Both the position numbers and the translations under genes were made by a program. From Sciurus carolinensis (lineage: Eukaryota > Chordata > Mammalia > Rodentia > Sciuridae), in assembly GCF_902686445.1 (NCBI RefSeq), contig NC_062219.1:147356057-147420056 (forward strand): a DNA stretch of 64,000 nt, written 5' to 3'. Shown piece after piece: positions 23,101 through 34,660 of this stretch; position 1 is the stretch's first letter, and each line of letters starts with the position of its first letter. The notes under the pieces are model-generated. The model saw nothing but the letters and a program-made list of their open reading frames with translations. It had not been told where the DNA came from and did no database searches.

Positions 23101-23928
23101 CAGTTTTCACTCAACTTTTATGTCCACCGCCTGGTTTGGCTGCAGTGAAGGAGGGAGGTCCCGGTCCTGTTCCCTGATCTGTCTCCAGCATCTCAAGCAA
23201 CAGCCTGTGGATCAATACACACGTGGGTCAGAGAGTGGAGGAAACTAGGTGCGCGAGTCAGAGAACAGCCATGGCGCAGCGGGGGCGCGACCCCAGGGTC
23301 CTCCTCCTGGATATTGCAGGACAGCGCGCATTTATCCCTCGGCGCCTTCCGAAGCCCCCGCGTCCCCTCTGATTTTGCTCTGCTTACTCAGACAGAGACA
23401 GCTAACCTGCACCTGCTCGTGTGGCTCTGGACCTACGGGTGTAACTTCACGAACTCTTTCAACTCAAGAAGAAAAAGGCACATGGAACCCCCTAGGATCA
23501 ATCACAGAAGCGAGCAGCGGGCTGGCTCTCTCAAAATCAGCATCACGTGAAAATAGAATAATACCCAGAGGGGGAGAGAAAAAGTGGGGGCTCGACCAGG
23601 CCGCTTCTGCCACAGGCCCTCACACACCGACACGCTCGCACGTGAAGCAGAGATGCTGTCATCCGACACACGTGATCCTGTCCCTGAATGGGCTGGGCTT
23701 CCCCTGAGGGACAGGAACCTGTACGTCCCTGAGCTGTGGAAGCACAGGTTCAGGGTGGCCTAGAAGAGAAAGCGGAAATCACAATAAGAGCCATTTCCAG
23801 GAACAGTCGGTTTAATCTTCTAAATCCAATCGTAAGCTGATAATCTTGGGCTTCTCATTCTGGAAAAAGAGACAGAAGTACCTCAGGGTGCCAAGGTATG
23901 GGGGAAAGCTGGGATACAGTGGCATTAT
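23101..23928. other. Unannotated GC-richer sequence
   Basis: Contains CpGs around 23240-23360 and a 152-codon plus-strand frame (23249-23707) with no recognisable domain. No repeat is recognised until the L1 TSD at 23929. Confidence 0.4.
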
Positions 23929-23943
23929 AATAAAATGAAATGA

Positions 23944-24678
23944 CCAATGATACAGAATAGAAGGCACAGAGACGAACCCACGTAAATAGTCACCTCTACT
24001 AGACAAAGGAGCCAGAAACATACAATGGAGAAAAGATAGCCTCTCCAACAAATGGTGCTGGGAAAACTGGAAATCCATATGCAGTAAAATGAAATTACAC
24101 CTCTATCTCTCACCCTGTACAAAACTCAACTCAAAATGTATCAAGGACCTAGGAATTAGACCACATCAATGTTCATAGCTGCTCAATTTACAATAGCTAG
24201 ATTATGGAACCAACCTAGATTCCCTTCAATTAATGAATGGATAAAAAAAAAACTGTGGTATATATACACAATGGAATGTTACTCAACCATAAAGAACAAT
24301 AAAATTATGGCATTTGCTGGTTAATGGATGGAGTTGAAGAATATCATGCTAAATGAAATAAGCCAATTCCAGAAAACCAAAGGCCAAATGTTTTCTCTGA
24401 TAAGTGGATGGTGATACCTAATGAGGGGAGGTAACAGGGTGGGCAAGAGAAGAATGGAGGAACTTTGGATTGTATAGAGGGAAATAAGGTGGGAGTGGGT
24501 GGAGGAAGGGAAGATAGTGGACTGAGACAGACATCATTACCCTGTACATGTATGATTACATGAATGGTGTGAATCTACATTGTGTACAACCATAGAAATG
24601 AAAAGTCGCACCCCATTTGTGTACAATGAATCAAAATGCAGTCTATAAAAAATATAAAAAAGGGGGAAAAACTAAAAC
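23944..24678 (+). mobile_element. Young L1 3' end, internally deleted, 15-bp TSD
   Basis: Plus-strand L1 ORF2 C-terminal text starting at 'ccaatgatacagaatagaag', through 'caacaaatggtgctgggaaa', then a jump at about 24160 straight to 'acatcaatgttcatagctgc', then the 3' UTR ('gtacaatgaatcaaaatgca') and an A-rich tail. The missing part is several hundred bases compared with the copy at 28415. Perfect TSD aataaaatgaaatga at 23929-23943 and 24679-24693. Confidence 0.93.
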
Positions 24679-24693
24679 AATAAAATGAAATGA

Positions 24694-25329
24694 ACTAGTC
24701 TAACTTCCTCACTGTCCTAATGCCAAGTACATATGGAGGTGTATTTTGCCATTTAGAGCAGATGCAACCTTGAAAAGCTGCCTGTACAACAAATTTGTGC
24801 TTAGCATCGCCTCCCTGCCCATTGGATTCCAACTGAAAGTGTACTGTTGAGTGTTTATGTATTCTTCTAGAACAAGTGGACTCAAAAGTCTAATAAAAGT
24901 TCATGTAAATGTGACTGGGTGAACACTTAGGCAGGTCAGGGTATGACCTACCATGCTTGACTCTCCCCGAGTGCACATCTTTGACAAGTCGCAGCTTTAC
25001 ACACTTATTTTACATACTCGCCACTCATAGCAGGAGATCTTGAAGATCCACCCAATGATCTCCAGGGCCCTTCTGCTTGTTTCCTCATTTCCTGAACTGG
25101 ATTCTAATTCTTTGAGCATTCCACCAGCTTTGTAGCTTTCTTACTTTTTATTCCACTCTTTACCCAAATAATAAACAAATACATTCTCCATGTGAATATT
25201 CTAATCATGCCATAATTGTCTGATATCCATCCAAAGCCCCTTTACATCCTGGGTATAAAACAGGTGTTTAGGCAAGCATAACTCAAATAAAGAATATGTA
25301 GTTATTCAGCATATTTGAAAAAGTTGCAG
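24694..25329. other. Unannotated AT-rich sequence
   Basis: No repeat or exon is recognised. Confidence 0.35.
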
Positions 25330-26130
25330 GTAATCTTGCATTAAAATGTCTTTCTTTTTCACCGTGAAATAAATCACACGTACAAAAGAGCATACAAAAC
25401 ATATTGTAAAGTTCAAGGTATGCTACTCCTACACATGTCCACACGTGCCATCCAGCTTGAGTCAGAACATCGTCAGTACCTTGGAGCTTCATTCAAATGC
25501 TCCCTCTTCCTCCCCCAAAGGCAGCCATTATTCTGAACTTACATTCCACCCTCCTGACTTTTCTTGCATTGTGAAGCAGTGCAAATTGTTTTCCAAAGTG
25601 CTTACACCAATTTGCATTCCCACCACAGAATTGCTGATATTCTCCATCATCAGTATTATTTGTTATCTTAGAGATCTTTGGCATTTGCTTTAGTAGACAG
25701 GGACATTTCACTTATCTTTTCATCTGAGTATTCTGAATACTAATCCTGCATAGAGCAGAACTTTTTGAAATACTTTCTGCTAATTTATGGCTTTTTTTTC
25801 ACTTATTTTATGATACACTTTGGTAAATATATGTTCTTAATTTCAGCACACATATTTTTCCTATTAGGCTTTGTGCTCTTTGAGGCTTAAGAAATGCTTC
25901 CCTGTGTGGAAGTAATAAAGATATTCTCTTGTAAGTATTTATAATTTTTGCCTTTCACATTTAATTTTTAATCTAACTGGAAATTATATTTGCATATCGT
26001 ATGAGGTCGTGATGTAATTTTTAAAATCTGGATAATCAGTTCTCCAGCACAACTAATTAAATAATCCATCTTTTCACCAGTTCTTGAATGTCTACTCTGT
26101 ACCACTCAAGTTGCCACAAAGGCACGTATG
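25330..26130 (-). pseudogene. Old L1 (L1ME-like), antisense
   Basis: 'ccaaagtgcttacaccaatt', 'tgcattcccaccacagaatt' and 'atctggataatcagttctcc' are antisense L1 ORF2 and 3' words. Very diverged. An ID SINE follows shortly afterwards. Confidence 0.6.
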
Positions 26131-26210
26131 TCCTTCGGAATTCTGTCCTATTCCACTGCTCGATACCTCTCTTCCTAAATTAAAACCACATTGTGCAAGT
26201 TGACAGTGAT

Positions 26211-26312
26211 TTTTTTTTTTTTTTTTTTTTTTGGTGGTGCTGGGGATTGAACCCAGGGCCTTGTGCATGTGAGGCAAGCATTCTACCAACTGAGCTATAT
26301 CCCCAGCCCAAG
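26211..26312 (-). mobile_element. ID SINE, minus orientation
   Basis: T run of 22 bases, then on the minus strand 'gggctggggatatagctcag' (A box), 'ttggtagaatgcttgcctc', 'ccctgggttcaatccccagc' (B box). This is a well-preserved tRNA-Ala-like ID element. TSD agtgat at 26205-26210 and 26313-26318. Not a functional tRNA gene: poly(A) tail and TSD mark it as a retroposon. Confidence 0.92.
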
Positions 26313-26389
26313 AGTGATCATTTTTGATATCTGTGGTGGCAATCTCTCTTGTTCTTGTTGTCATTGTTACTGTTCGTCTTCTTTATTTT

Positions 26390-26640
26390 AAAAAGTTCTA
26401 CATAAAACCATATTGGATTTTTTGCTGAAATTTTATCAATTATCTATGTAACTTTTAACTGCTAAATAAGTTATAGATACAGAAAACCATACAAATGCAT
26501 AGCCTAATGAATAATTATGAGGTTAGGAAACAGAGTTTTGCCAGTCATCTTAAAATCTCCGCCATTTCTCCCTCAAACCACTTCCTCCCTTACCTCAAAA
26601 GCAGCTGCCTCTAAAATTTCTTACATCGTCTCACACATGA
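26390..26640 (-). repeat. Possible L1M 3' UTR fragment
   Basis: AT-rich text such as 'aaccatacaaatgcatagcc' looks like decayed L1M 3' UTR. Low certainty. Confidence 0.3.
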
Positions 26641-27240
26641 GCTTTTGGGGGAAACCTCATATCTAAACTGTCACAAACAGCAACAAGATTCTCCCCGACT
26701 TTCAGATAACAAGGACTGCTTTTTTCTATTCCTTTCCTCAGACAGAAGGACTTTTCAGTCTCAAAGCATGGATTCAACCTGACATGACTGCATCCATCTT
26801 GAATCAAAACCCCCTTGATTGCCCCAAGTGACCCTTATCAGTTTTCCATGCATTGTTCCCAGTATAAGATTAACCAACAAAACCATCAGAGGGGCATGTG
26901 GAACTTTGCATTGGGATCCTGATGCCAGAAATGTGCCTGACTCTTTGATATTTGCTTAATATAAACCAGGTAGATTCCAACTTGGATGAACTAACTTTGG
27001 CCTAACCAATATATATATATCCCTCTTTCTAGGGAATGCACTTGGTCTCACTGCCTCCCAGTCCACGTTTCTATCTGTAAGTCCCCCAATAAACCACACT
27101 CTGCAGTCCTGGGTCTTTCTTCTTCAGTGTCAGGGTACCTTGAGGTACTTGCACACTGGGACCTCATTGTTCCAGAACACTAGGGGTTTTAGGTACCAGT
27201 GTACCCCGCTGCTGCCAACACGGCACACCATCTAGACCCT
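26641..27240 (+). mobile_element. Probable class I (ERV1-like) LTR
   Basis: TATA-like 'caatatatatatatccctc' at about 27007, polyadenylation signal 'cccaataaaccacactctgc' at about 27087, and U5-like 'gggtctttcttcttcagtgt'. These follow the usual U3-R-U5 spacing. I cannot define either terminus or a TSD, so the borders are approximate. Confidence 0.45.
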
Positions 27241-28397
27241 GTCCTGTCTCCTGGAAGAGCCAGGAGAGGGGAGAAGCGTCACAGAAAACTTCCCCTACCC
27301 TTCATCCTGCAGGGCCCCACCCCATCCTCAACCCCTATTTAGACAAAAAAGGAGCTTCTCCTGGAATTTTCTCTGCCCCTGCAAGTTGCAGCTCCAGGAT
27401 CTGCTTCCCTGAGATAATCAGGGGGGTAAAGGAAGAAAAGAAGAAGAAAAACAAAACAAAGTAGCAACGCTGCCTCCATAGTCCTGTTTTCAGATTTTCA
27501 ACCCCTCCTCAGTTCACCTGCTACAGTTTATTTTCACAGTCCTCAGACAGCACTTGGTTACATTGTTTCCAAGATTTTGGCTGGAGGTAGTGGAGAGACA
27601 GAGCATGCGCACTCCATCTGCTGAAACCAGAAATCTGATCTTTCCCATAGAACACTTTCCCATAGAAATTGAGGTGTGTATTAGACCCCTTTGAATCTAC
27701 ATGCTCCTCCTCCATCCTTATAGCTTATTTCTTAAAGGGCCTGGATCATTTGAGCTATATGTGCTTCCCATACTCTAAAATTGCTGGATTCTGCTTCAGG
27801 TTTGACCTCTTGCAAGACTCTTGGTGAGGGTGTTTTCTTCTAATAAGTGACAGTGTGATCTTCCAATAGGAGGCAGATAATGTTTTGTGGTCAATTTTTC
27901 TGTGATCTTCACAGCCATTATGTCAAATCTTCTAACCATTAATTCCTTAGTGGGTGCAAAATGACAATGTTGCCTTCTATAACTTCTCTATTTCTTCACG
28001 GGATATTTTGGGGGTCGGGGGAAGGCTTCTATCTGGTCACTCAGTGGTATAATTCTTGGGGCAAGTCAGTATAAATGCTTGATTCCCCTATATAATTAAT
28101 TTTATTAAAGCTCAACTTGTTCCACATTTGAACAGTGGGAGCCTCTTCAGAATCCTCCTGCTATGATGCTTTAAGGACTTCCTTGCTATCTGATGTGAAA
28201 GGCTACTCCACCTGCTTTTTGTCTATTTCCTATGGCAGACCTGGACTCAGTCATTTCTCCAAGAATCCCTGATGTCCCTCAGGGGGTTCAGCACGTCCAT
28301 ACTATCACCTAGATGCTAGGGTATGAGTTGCTGCTCGGTTGGTCATTATTTCTAAGGCATTTTTAGTGGATAGTTCCAGAAAAAAATTATGTGAGTT
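27241..28397. other. Unannotated unique sequence
   Basis: No repeat or exon is recognised over about 1.1 kb. Confidence 0.4.
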
Positions 28398-28414
28398 AAA
28401 ATACTTCATAAGTT

Positions 28415-29168
28415 TTAATTTGCATTTCTCTAATCTTACTCTAATTAGAATGGTTATTATCAAGAACACAAACAATAATAGATGTTGGCGTGGATTTGGG
28501 GAAAAGGCACACTCATACATTGCTGGTAGAATTGCAAATTGGTGCAGCCACTCTGGAAAGCAGTGTGGAGATTCCTCAGAAAACTTGGAACGGACCCACC
28601 TTTTGACCCAGTTATCCCACTCCTTGGTTTATACCCAAAGAATTTAAGATTAGCATATTACAGTAATGCAGACACATCAATGTTTATAGCAGCTCAGTTC
28701 ACAATCGCTAAATTGTGGAACCAATCTAGACGCCCTTCAACAGATGAATGGATAAAGAAATTGTGGTATATATACACAATGGAATATTATTCAACCATAA
28801 ATAAGAATAATATTATGGCATTTGCAGATAAATGGATGGAGTTGGAGAATATCATGCTAAGTGAAATAAGCCAATCCCAAAAAACCAAAGCCTGAATGTT
28901 TTCCCGATAAGTGAATAATGATACATAATGAGGGTGTGGGTCGGGGGTAAGAGAAGAATGGAGGAACTTCAGATTATGTAGAGGGAAATGGGGGGGGTAA
29001 TAAAAAATTGTGCAATGAGACAGACATCATTACCCTATGTAGATGTATGATTACATGAATGGTATGAATCTACATTGTGCACAACCATAGAAACAAAATG
29101 ATGTACCCCATTAGTGTACAATGAATCAAAATGCAGTCTGCAAAAAATTAAAAAATAATAATAAATAA
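28415..29168 (+). mobile_element. Young L1 3' end with a tiny 5' inversion, 17-bp TSD
   Basis: From about 28435 the text is sense L1: 'ttagaatggttattatcaag', 'ctcatacattgctggtagaa', through the ORF2 C-terminus and 3' UTR to an A-rich tail. The 118-codon open frame 28539-28895 is the ORF2p C-terminus (WYIYTMEYYS, KWMELENIMLSE, SQSQKTK). Bases 28411-28434 ('agttttaatttgcatttct') are the reverse complement of L1 text that normally lies just upstream. TSD aaaatacttcataagtt at 28398-28414 and 29169-29185. Confidence 0.92.
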
Positions 29169-29185
29169 AAAATACTTCATAAGTT

Positions 29186-30000
29186 CATACAGACTATTTA
29201 AATTCAAAGTTACAGTTTTTACTTAAACTTTTCTATGTTATATCTGTACCTTCTTTCTTCCATACCAAGAATCCTAGCTCTAAAAGACACTGGGGATAGA
29301 ATTAGAATAAAGCACATTTACTACATAGTATACACAACAGTCTCAGAAAGCAAGCTAATGCTACCACCACCAGCATACTTAATGAAGATTTAAAATTTTG
29401 TTCACGTCCTCCCCGCACTGTAATCGTCGCCTAGGGTCTACATCATCAGAGGTTATATCCTCTCTTCCTCTTGCATTTCATGTAGTCTTAGATCTAAAAG
29501 TAACAATACCCTAAATGTTTACCAGCTGTTCTTAAGTCAGGGTATTGCTGGTCACATTGGATGTCTGAAGATCATTCTCCAGAAGATTCCTTAGAAAGAG
29601 CTCATGTGAACAATGATAAATCACAGGTTTATTAGCTATAGTTATGCTTGAAAGTTAGCTTGACAAGGTGTAAAATCTCTGCCTAATGCTTTCTTTGACT
29701 ATGTATTGTGTTCTCATATTTCGATTGAAAGTCTGAGGGTAGTCTATTTTTCCCCATGTAAACTACATGTCCCTTTGTGCTAGATGCTCAAAGGACATTT
29801 TTCTTTTCCTTTTTTAAGGTCCGTGAATTTTATGACACTAGATTTTGGCATTGGTGTTTCTAGGTTGACATTCTGAGATACTCAATGTACCATTTCAATA
29901 TGTATTTCGATGTATTTCAAAATATGATTTTGTTTCAAAAATAATTATTTTGAATATTAGGATTTTGAGAAGATTAATCAAATGAAGTGTGCCAAGCATC
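29186..30000. other. Unannotated AT-rich sequence
   Basis: No repeat or exon is recognised. Confidence 0.35.
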
Positions 30001-30004
30001 TAAC

Positions 30005-30050
30005 ATATTGCCATATATGCATGTATATATATACATATATATATATATAA
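30005..30050. repeat. (TA)n-rich low-complexity tract
   Basis: Runs of TA with occasional C and G. Confidence 0.8.
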
Positions 30051-31289
30051 AATACATGCCTTAATGTATATTAGCACTCAATTAGTATTAGTCTTAATTT
30101 AAATATAAAAATTAAGAATGTCCCCTCCACCCCTAGGAACTTCTCAGCATTAGATTTCTAAGAGTCTGACGCACCGTTTGATGGAGAAGGCTAGCAGTCA
30201 ATGAGATACTTAAGTTCACCACAGGCCGGGAGGAGTTAATGTCCCCCACATATGCACTAGGTAGGAAGGACTCTGTCGAGAAGGGCTGACCTTGACTCTT
30301 GACCTTTGGAGCCAGAAGCCCCCTGTAAGTTGGTCCTCATCCTCGAACACACTTAGAAACCTGGAACCAAGTAGTCCAGATAGGACTGGTCCTCTTGGAA
30401 GGGGGCTGGAGATTGGGAGACTGGAGGTGGCGTCTGCGTTAGGGCTGTAAGTGTTACCAGCCCCTCTGCCTCTCTCACTAGACTGACCCAGCGTCTGAAA
30501 TCTTCCCCGTGACCTTGCCAAGGACAGCTCATGTCGCAGACACACATGACCAGAGTTCCTCTAGCACAAGGGCTCGGCATTCTGCTCTCCTCTGCTGTCT
30601 CATTGTCTTAGGCACACACCAGAACTGTAGTCTCTTGACGGGGCCTGTTTTCCCAGCCTGTCTTGGAGAAAAGCCATCCATTTGTTGCAAGTACTTTGCC
30701 TTCGGTTCCCCATTGCCAGTCTTAATAGTCGGTTCTAGTGGTGCTTGACTTTGCAACAGCGTGTACTCGATTAGCTCAAGCTATATTAAACCTGTAGGAA
30801 TCAGTCCTGCAGATGCCAGCAAGCGGTAGCTACATTTCCGCTCTTGCCTCTGCCCTACCCTGCAGCTTTGCTCCTGCACAAAGAGCCTGCCAGATTGGCT
30901 GGGTGGCAGAGGTGGCTGCCCATCATTCCTATAGTCTGGCCGCATGGTTTGCAGACACGTTCCAGTGCTCACCTCCAGCAAGGGTGGGGACACATTTCCG
31001 TAGAAGGGCCCTGACCATGGGATGAATGATTTGTAGGCAACATAAGAAAAGTAATCAGATAAATATCAAATATAAACCTCAACCACTTTGTGTATTAGAG
31101 TTTGTTAGCAGGAAAACAAATGAGAAGAAAGCAAACAATACAAAAAAAATTAGCTCTCATTTTGTGGCTCTGGAAGAAAGAAGGGAGAGAAATAGAAAGA
31201 AAAAATAAAATAAGTGTTGAAAACAAGCAACAACAACAAAAAAGATTTTGATGGGTGGAATGAAAATCCCAATTTAAAGAGATAAGTAG
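30051..31289. other. Unannotated unique sequence
   Basis: No repeat is recognised. Short overlapping frames on both strands at 30216-31025 have no recognisable domain. Confidence 0.4.
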
Positions 31290-31322
<33 letters not shown>

Positions 31323-31335
31323 ACACACACACATA
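31290..31335. repeat. (TA)n then (TG/CA)n microsatellite
   Basis: About 12 AT units followed by gtatgtatacacacacac. Confidence 0.9.
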
Positions 31336-32524
31336 CATTATACATAGACTATAATGTGCCTACTTATATTCAGTTGAATATGTGCATTCAATTCTGTGTG
31401 TTCAATGCACATTTAATATATAGATTCCATTGACTATAACATTCAGCATGCATAGATACATTCATATACATGCATATATATATATAAATATACACATATG
31501 TATGAGAGAGGGAGAGAGACATCAAAGGACATGCACTTCTTCTCTGCTCCACTGTTTTTTCTCTGTCTCCAGCTCCCTTGGCAGTCCCTGCTTGCTTCCT
31601 ATAAGTCTGCTTTGGCCCAGTGCCTCAGCCACTTGTGGGAGGAAGGTGCAATAGTCACAACTTCATTGCAACCAACTGATAGATCCTGGCACTGAAGCTC
31701 AGGACATAGACCTGAGTTCCCATTGCCCTGCCTCATCTGCCTGGCAGCAGCACAGTGGTTCAACAAGTCTCTGACTTTGCAGGAAACCTGGGAAGTGGGT
31801 GTGAGTGTGGGGGATGTCACAGGAGGGCCTGCGTCTCTGTGACACACCTGAGTGAAGTTCAGCTCTCCTCCCTTCCCGGGTATTGTTGGGGCCACTATTG
31901 TCCTAGCACGTTCCACTAGACACAGGTGGTCTTATTCCTGCAAGAATCACACTGGGAAGATTTAACGACGATGCAGGAAAGAAGGATGCAGCAGCAGGTC
32001 TTCTGCTGGAATAAGGAATATTCTCCTTTCTCAGAGGCCAGGAGCCCTTTGGGTCTAAGCTCTGAAATCTGGGACACTTTGGAGACCAGTGAGCACCTGG
32101 CCAATGTCTCAGTATGTGTGTGGTTTGCAAGTATTTCTGTCTGAGTTACTCTTTCCACATATCACCGCTGAATTTCCAGCAAGCTCTCACTAAGGCACAG
32201 GCTGGTATCTTCCCTGGGTTGGGCAATTAAGAGAAACGATTTGTCCCAAGGTGGTGACAAGGAGCAGCAATGGCTCTTGCATGGAGGCCACGGTGGTTTG
32301 GGTAGTGACAGTCTCCATAGCAGTGGCAGAGAACTGAGCCCAGAAGGTAAACACTCTTCCGAACATCACAGGAGCCACGACATTAAATGACAAGAGGCAC
32401 ATGTGGGCAGCGGGGTGAGGCCTAAGGGACCCGCCCCTACTCCCAGAATTAGCTGGAGAACAATCTGAAAGGGATATCTTAGATAACGACATTTATGATG
32501 CCAACATTCTTGTGTTACCATAAT
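31336..32524. other. Unannotated sequence, with a short TA-rich tract at 31465-31500
   Basis: After the AT-rich start no repeat or coding exon is recognised. Overlapping frames of 60-105 codons lie on both strands. Confidence 0.35.
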
Positions 32525-32720
32525 AACATCAACTGCTATTTATTGTGTAAAAACATTTTCCATAAATGATCCAACTTAATCATCCCAACAACCCTAGGTT
32601 AAGGTCTTCATGGCTGTTGTGCCCACAGAGGCACCGTAGTTGAAGCTAACAGCTAGTAAACGACCCCGGAGCTTTGAACCCAGGTCCATGACTCCAAAGT
32701 CACACTTTCCATGACCTCAT
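32525..32720 (-). repeat. MIR SINE, antisense
   Basis: 'aatcatcccaacaaccctag', 'acagctagtaaacgacccc' and 'gagctttgaacccaggtcca' are the reversed MIR in the expected order. Confidence 0.75.
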
Positions 32721-33589
32721 TCTACCTCCCCCTCCACCTCAGCACTTGGCAGTTGAGGAAATGATGTAAGTGGTAATATTGCATTTTAAAAAGAAAAAAC
32801 CATAAAGGGGATTGGCTAGGCTCAGGTGCCGTTCCCCATCCTGGGGCTTTTATAGAAGCGGCTAAAGGTGCATTGTGTTTGGGTAACTACAGACATAAAC
32901 GAAAATATAATTGCTTGCTATTTGTTTTGTGCATAGCATTCAATTTAACTTGAAGAATGGATCTGACTCCAAGTCCAAAGTTTCCCCAGTCCAGTCCTAA
33001 ACAATTTCCTCCGTTAATTCCATTTATAGACACCTGGCCTCTGCGTAACCTGAGCAACTGAGATACTGCTCTGTCTTTCACGTGCCCATCTCCTGAATCA
33101 TTGCCACAGCTTTTCCACAGCCCCCAATCAAAGTAAATATCAGTTACTGAAAGAAATTAACATGCCATAGAGGCTTCCTCCAGCAACAAAGAAAATATTA
33201 CGGTCACGTCTCAGTACAAGTAAGCCTCCAATCCAGATGTGTGACGTTTAAATAGCCTTTAAAGATGGACCTTGAAAACGCTTTTCCTTGAGAAGGAAAC
33301 ATGACACAAAAATATAGGTTTTCAAGTGTGATCCCATTGGATTCAATATACACCATTATTTTCTCATATATGAACCCTTTCATTTTTACATTTATTCCTT
33401 TGTTATTCTTGTCACTTTTATTTGCAATTATTTTGTGCTATTTTATCAGGGAGATATACCTCTTTGTAACACTGAGATCTGCAGCAAGCGTGAGGGTAGC
33501 TAACTACATGAAGACTGTGCTAATATTTCACATTCATTAAGCATCTTGAGAATAAGAAGGAAAACACTCCAATTGCTTGGTTTGCAACT
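32721..33589. other. Unannotated unique sequence
   Basis: No repeat is recognised. AT-rich after 33300. A 79-codon hydrophobic plus-strand frame (33301-33540, Phe/Leu/Ile-rich) is probably an AT-composition artefact. Confidence 0.35.
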
Positions 33590-33860
33590 CCATTCTTTGT
33601 AAGCAAAGCAGGAGATAATCCAGCCATTCATCTCTGTACAGGTTTAAATGCAAATAGTGTTTGTGCAGCTGTAATCTCTCAGATGTCTTATTTTCTCCTT
33701 TTATGATCCTATCACATTTAAATGGAAAAAATCAAATCACACCCAAATCATTCAGGTCCCCAGTAGCAGGACTTTAATTAATGCTTGTCTGATGTCAAAA
33801 TCCCCTTTTGAGGAGGTCTGTGCCTGGCATAGATCATTTGGTCGTAGATTATCAAAAACC
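33590..33860. promoter_or_regulatory. Candidate conserved non-coding element
   Basis: A repeat-free block with the octamer ATGCAAAT ('aaatgcaaatagtg', about 33647), 'ctttaattaatgc' (homeobox core, about 33773), 'aatcaaatcac', and balanced composition. This motif mix is typical of developmental enhancers. No conservation data were available, so this is a candidate only. Confidence 0.3.
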
Positions 33861-34479
33861 TTTATACAATAAAGGTTTAACCTTTATGCAATAGGTGTAA
33901 AGCTCAAAACAGTCATTGAACTAGTAGATAGGAGTTTCTACCTGGGGTCATATGGTCATGGTAATAGTCTGCCAGATTGCAGTTTTCATGTGTTGGTTTG
34001 TTTTTATTCTCCCTATCCCAGAAAGAATTGTGGATGGCTGACCCTTGCTATTTGTCTGATATGGCGACCCATGTATTATTAATAAAAGCCCTTCCCCTCC
34101 AAGGGTGGGGATGAAGCAAGCATTCTGGAGTTTTCTTAGTGCACCATTAAGATATCACCCAAACCTCATTCTGACACTAGCTGTCACTTCTAATACTTTA
34201 ACCCATCATACATGATTTAAAAAAAAAAATTATCGATGGTTCTGCTTTCATTGAAGCAGCTAGGAGTTTTTCCATGTTCACAAATAATGCAAGGCAACAT
34301 GGGAAGGTTAATATTAGTCTGAAAATTGAAAAGTGTTGGAGGAATTCTGAGTGATTCTGTCCCCTGGACAGTTTCACCAGGGGGAAGCAGGATGAGTTTA
34401 GAAACCAGGAGGACTCCCCTGTCAATCTGAGCAGGAGGGGTGACTCGATTGGGTGCACTTTGGTGACCCTTGGAACAGC
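33861..34479. other. Unannotated sequence
   Basis: No repeat or exon is recognised. There is an 'aataaaagcccttcc' polyadenylation-like word at about 34080. Confidence 0.35.
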
Positions 34480-34660
34480 TTCCATTTATGAAGTGCACAC
34501 TCCACACCAGGACAGTAATAGGCCGAGGCCTAACACACACTTGCACTTCACAGTGGCCCTCTCATCGTCTCTGCCTTACTAGAGAAAATTGAGCCCAGAC
34601 AAGTTAGGGACCAAGTCAAAAGTGACTCTTCAAACCCAGGTCAGCCAGTCCCCAAGATCT
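34480..34660 (-). repeat. MIR SINE, antisense
   Basis: 'ccttactagagaaaattgag', 'gtcaaaagtgactcttcaaa' and 'cccaggtcagccagt' are the reversed MIR core and tRNA-like end. Confidence 0.6.

Noticed and set aside
26211..26312. tRNA gene
   Set aside because: A and B boxes are present, but the A tail and TSD mark it as an ID SINE. The same holds for 1316-1441 and 38677-38776.
28539..28895. 118-codon frame as a host gene
   Set aside because: It is the C-terminus of L1 ORF2p in a truncated retroposon.
33301..33540. Small hydrophobic (membrane-like) protein
   Set aside because: Phe/Leu/Ile/Tyr richness follows from AT-rich DNA; no other support.
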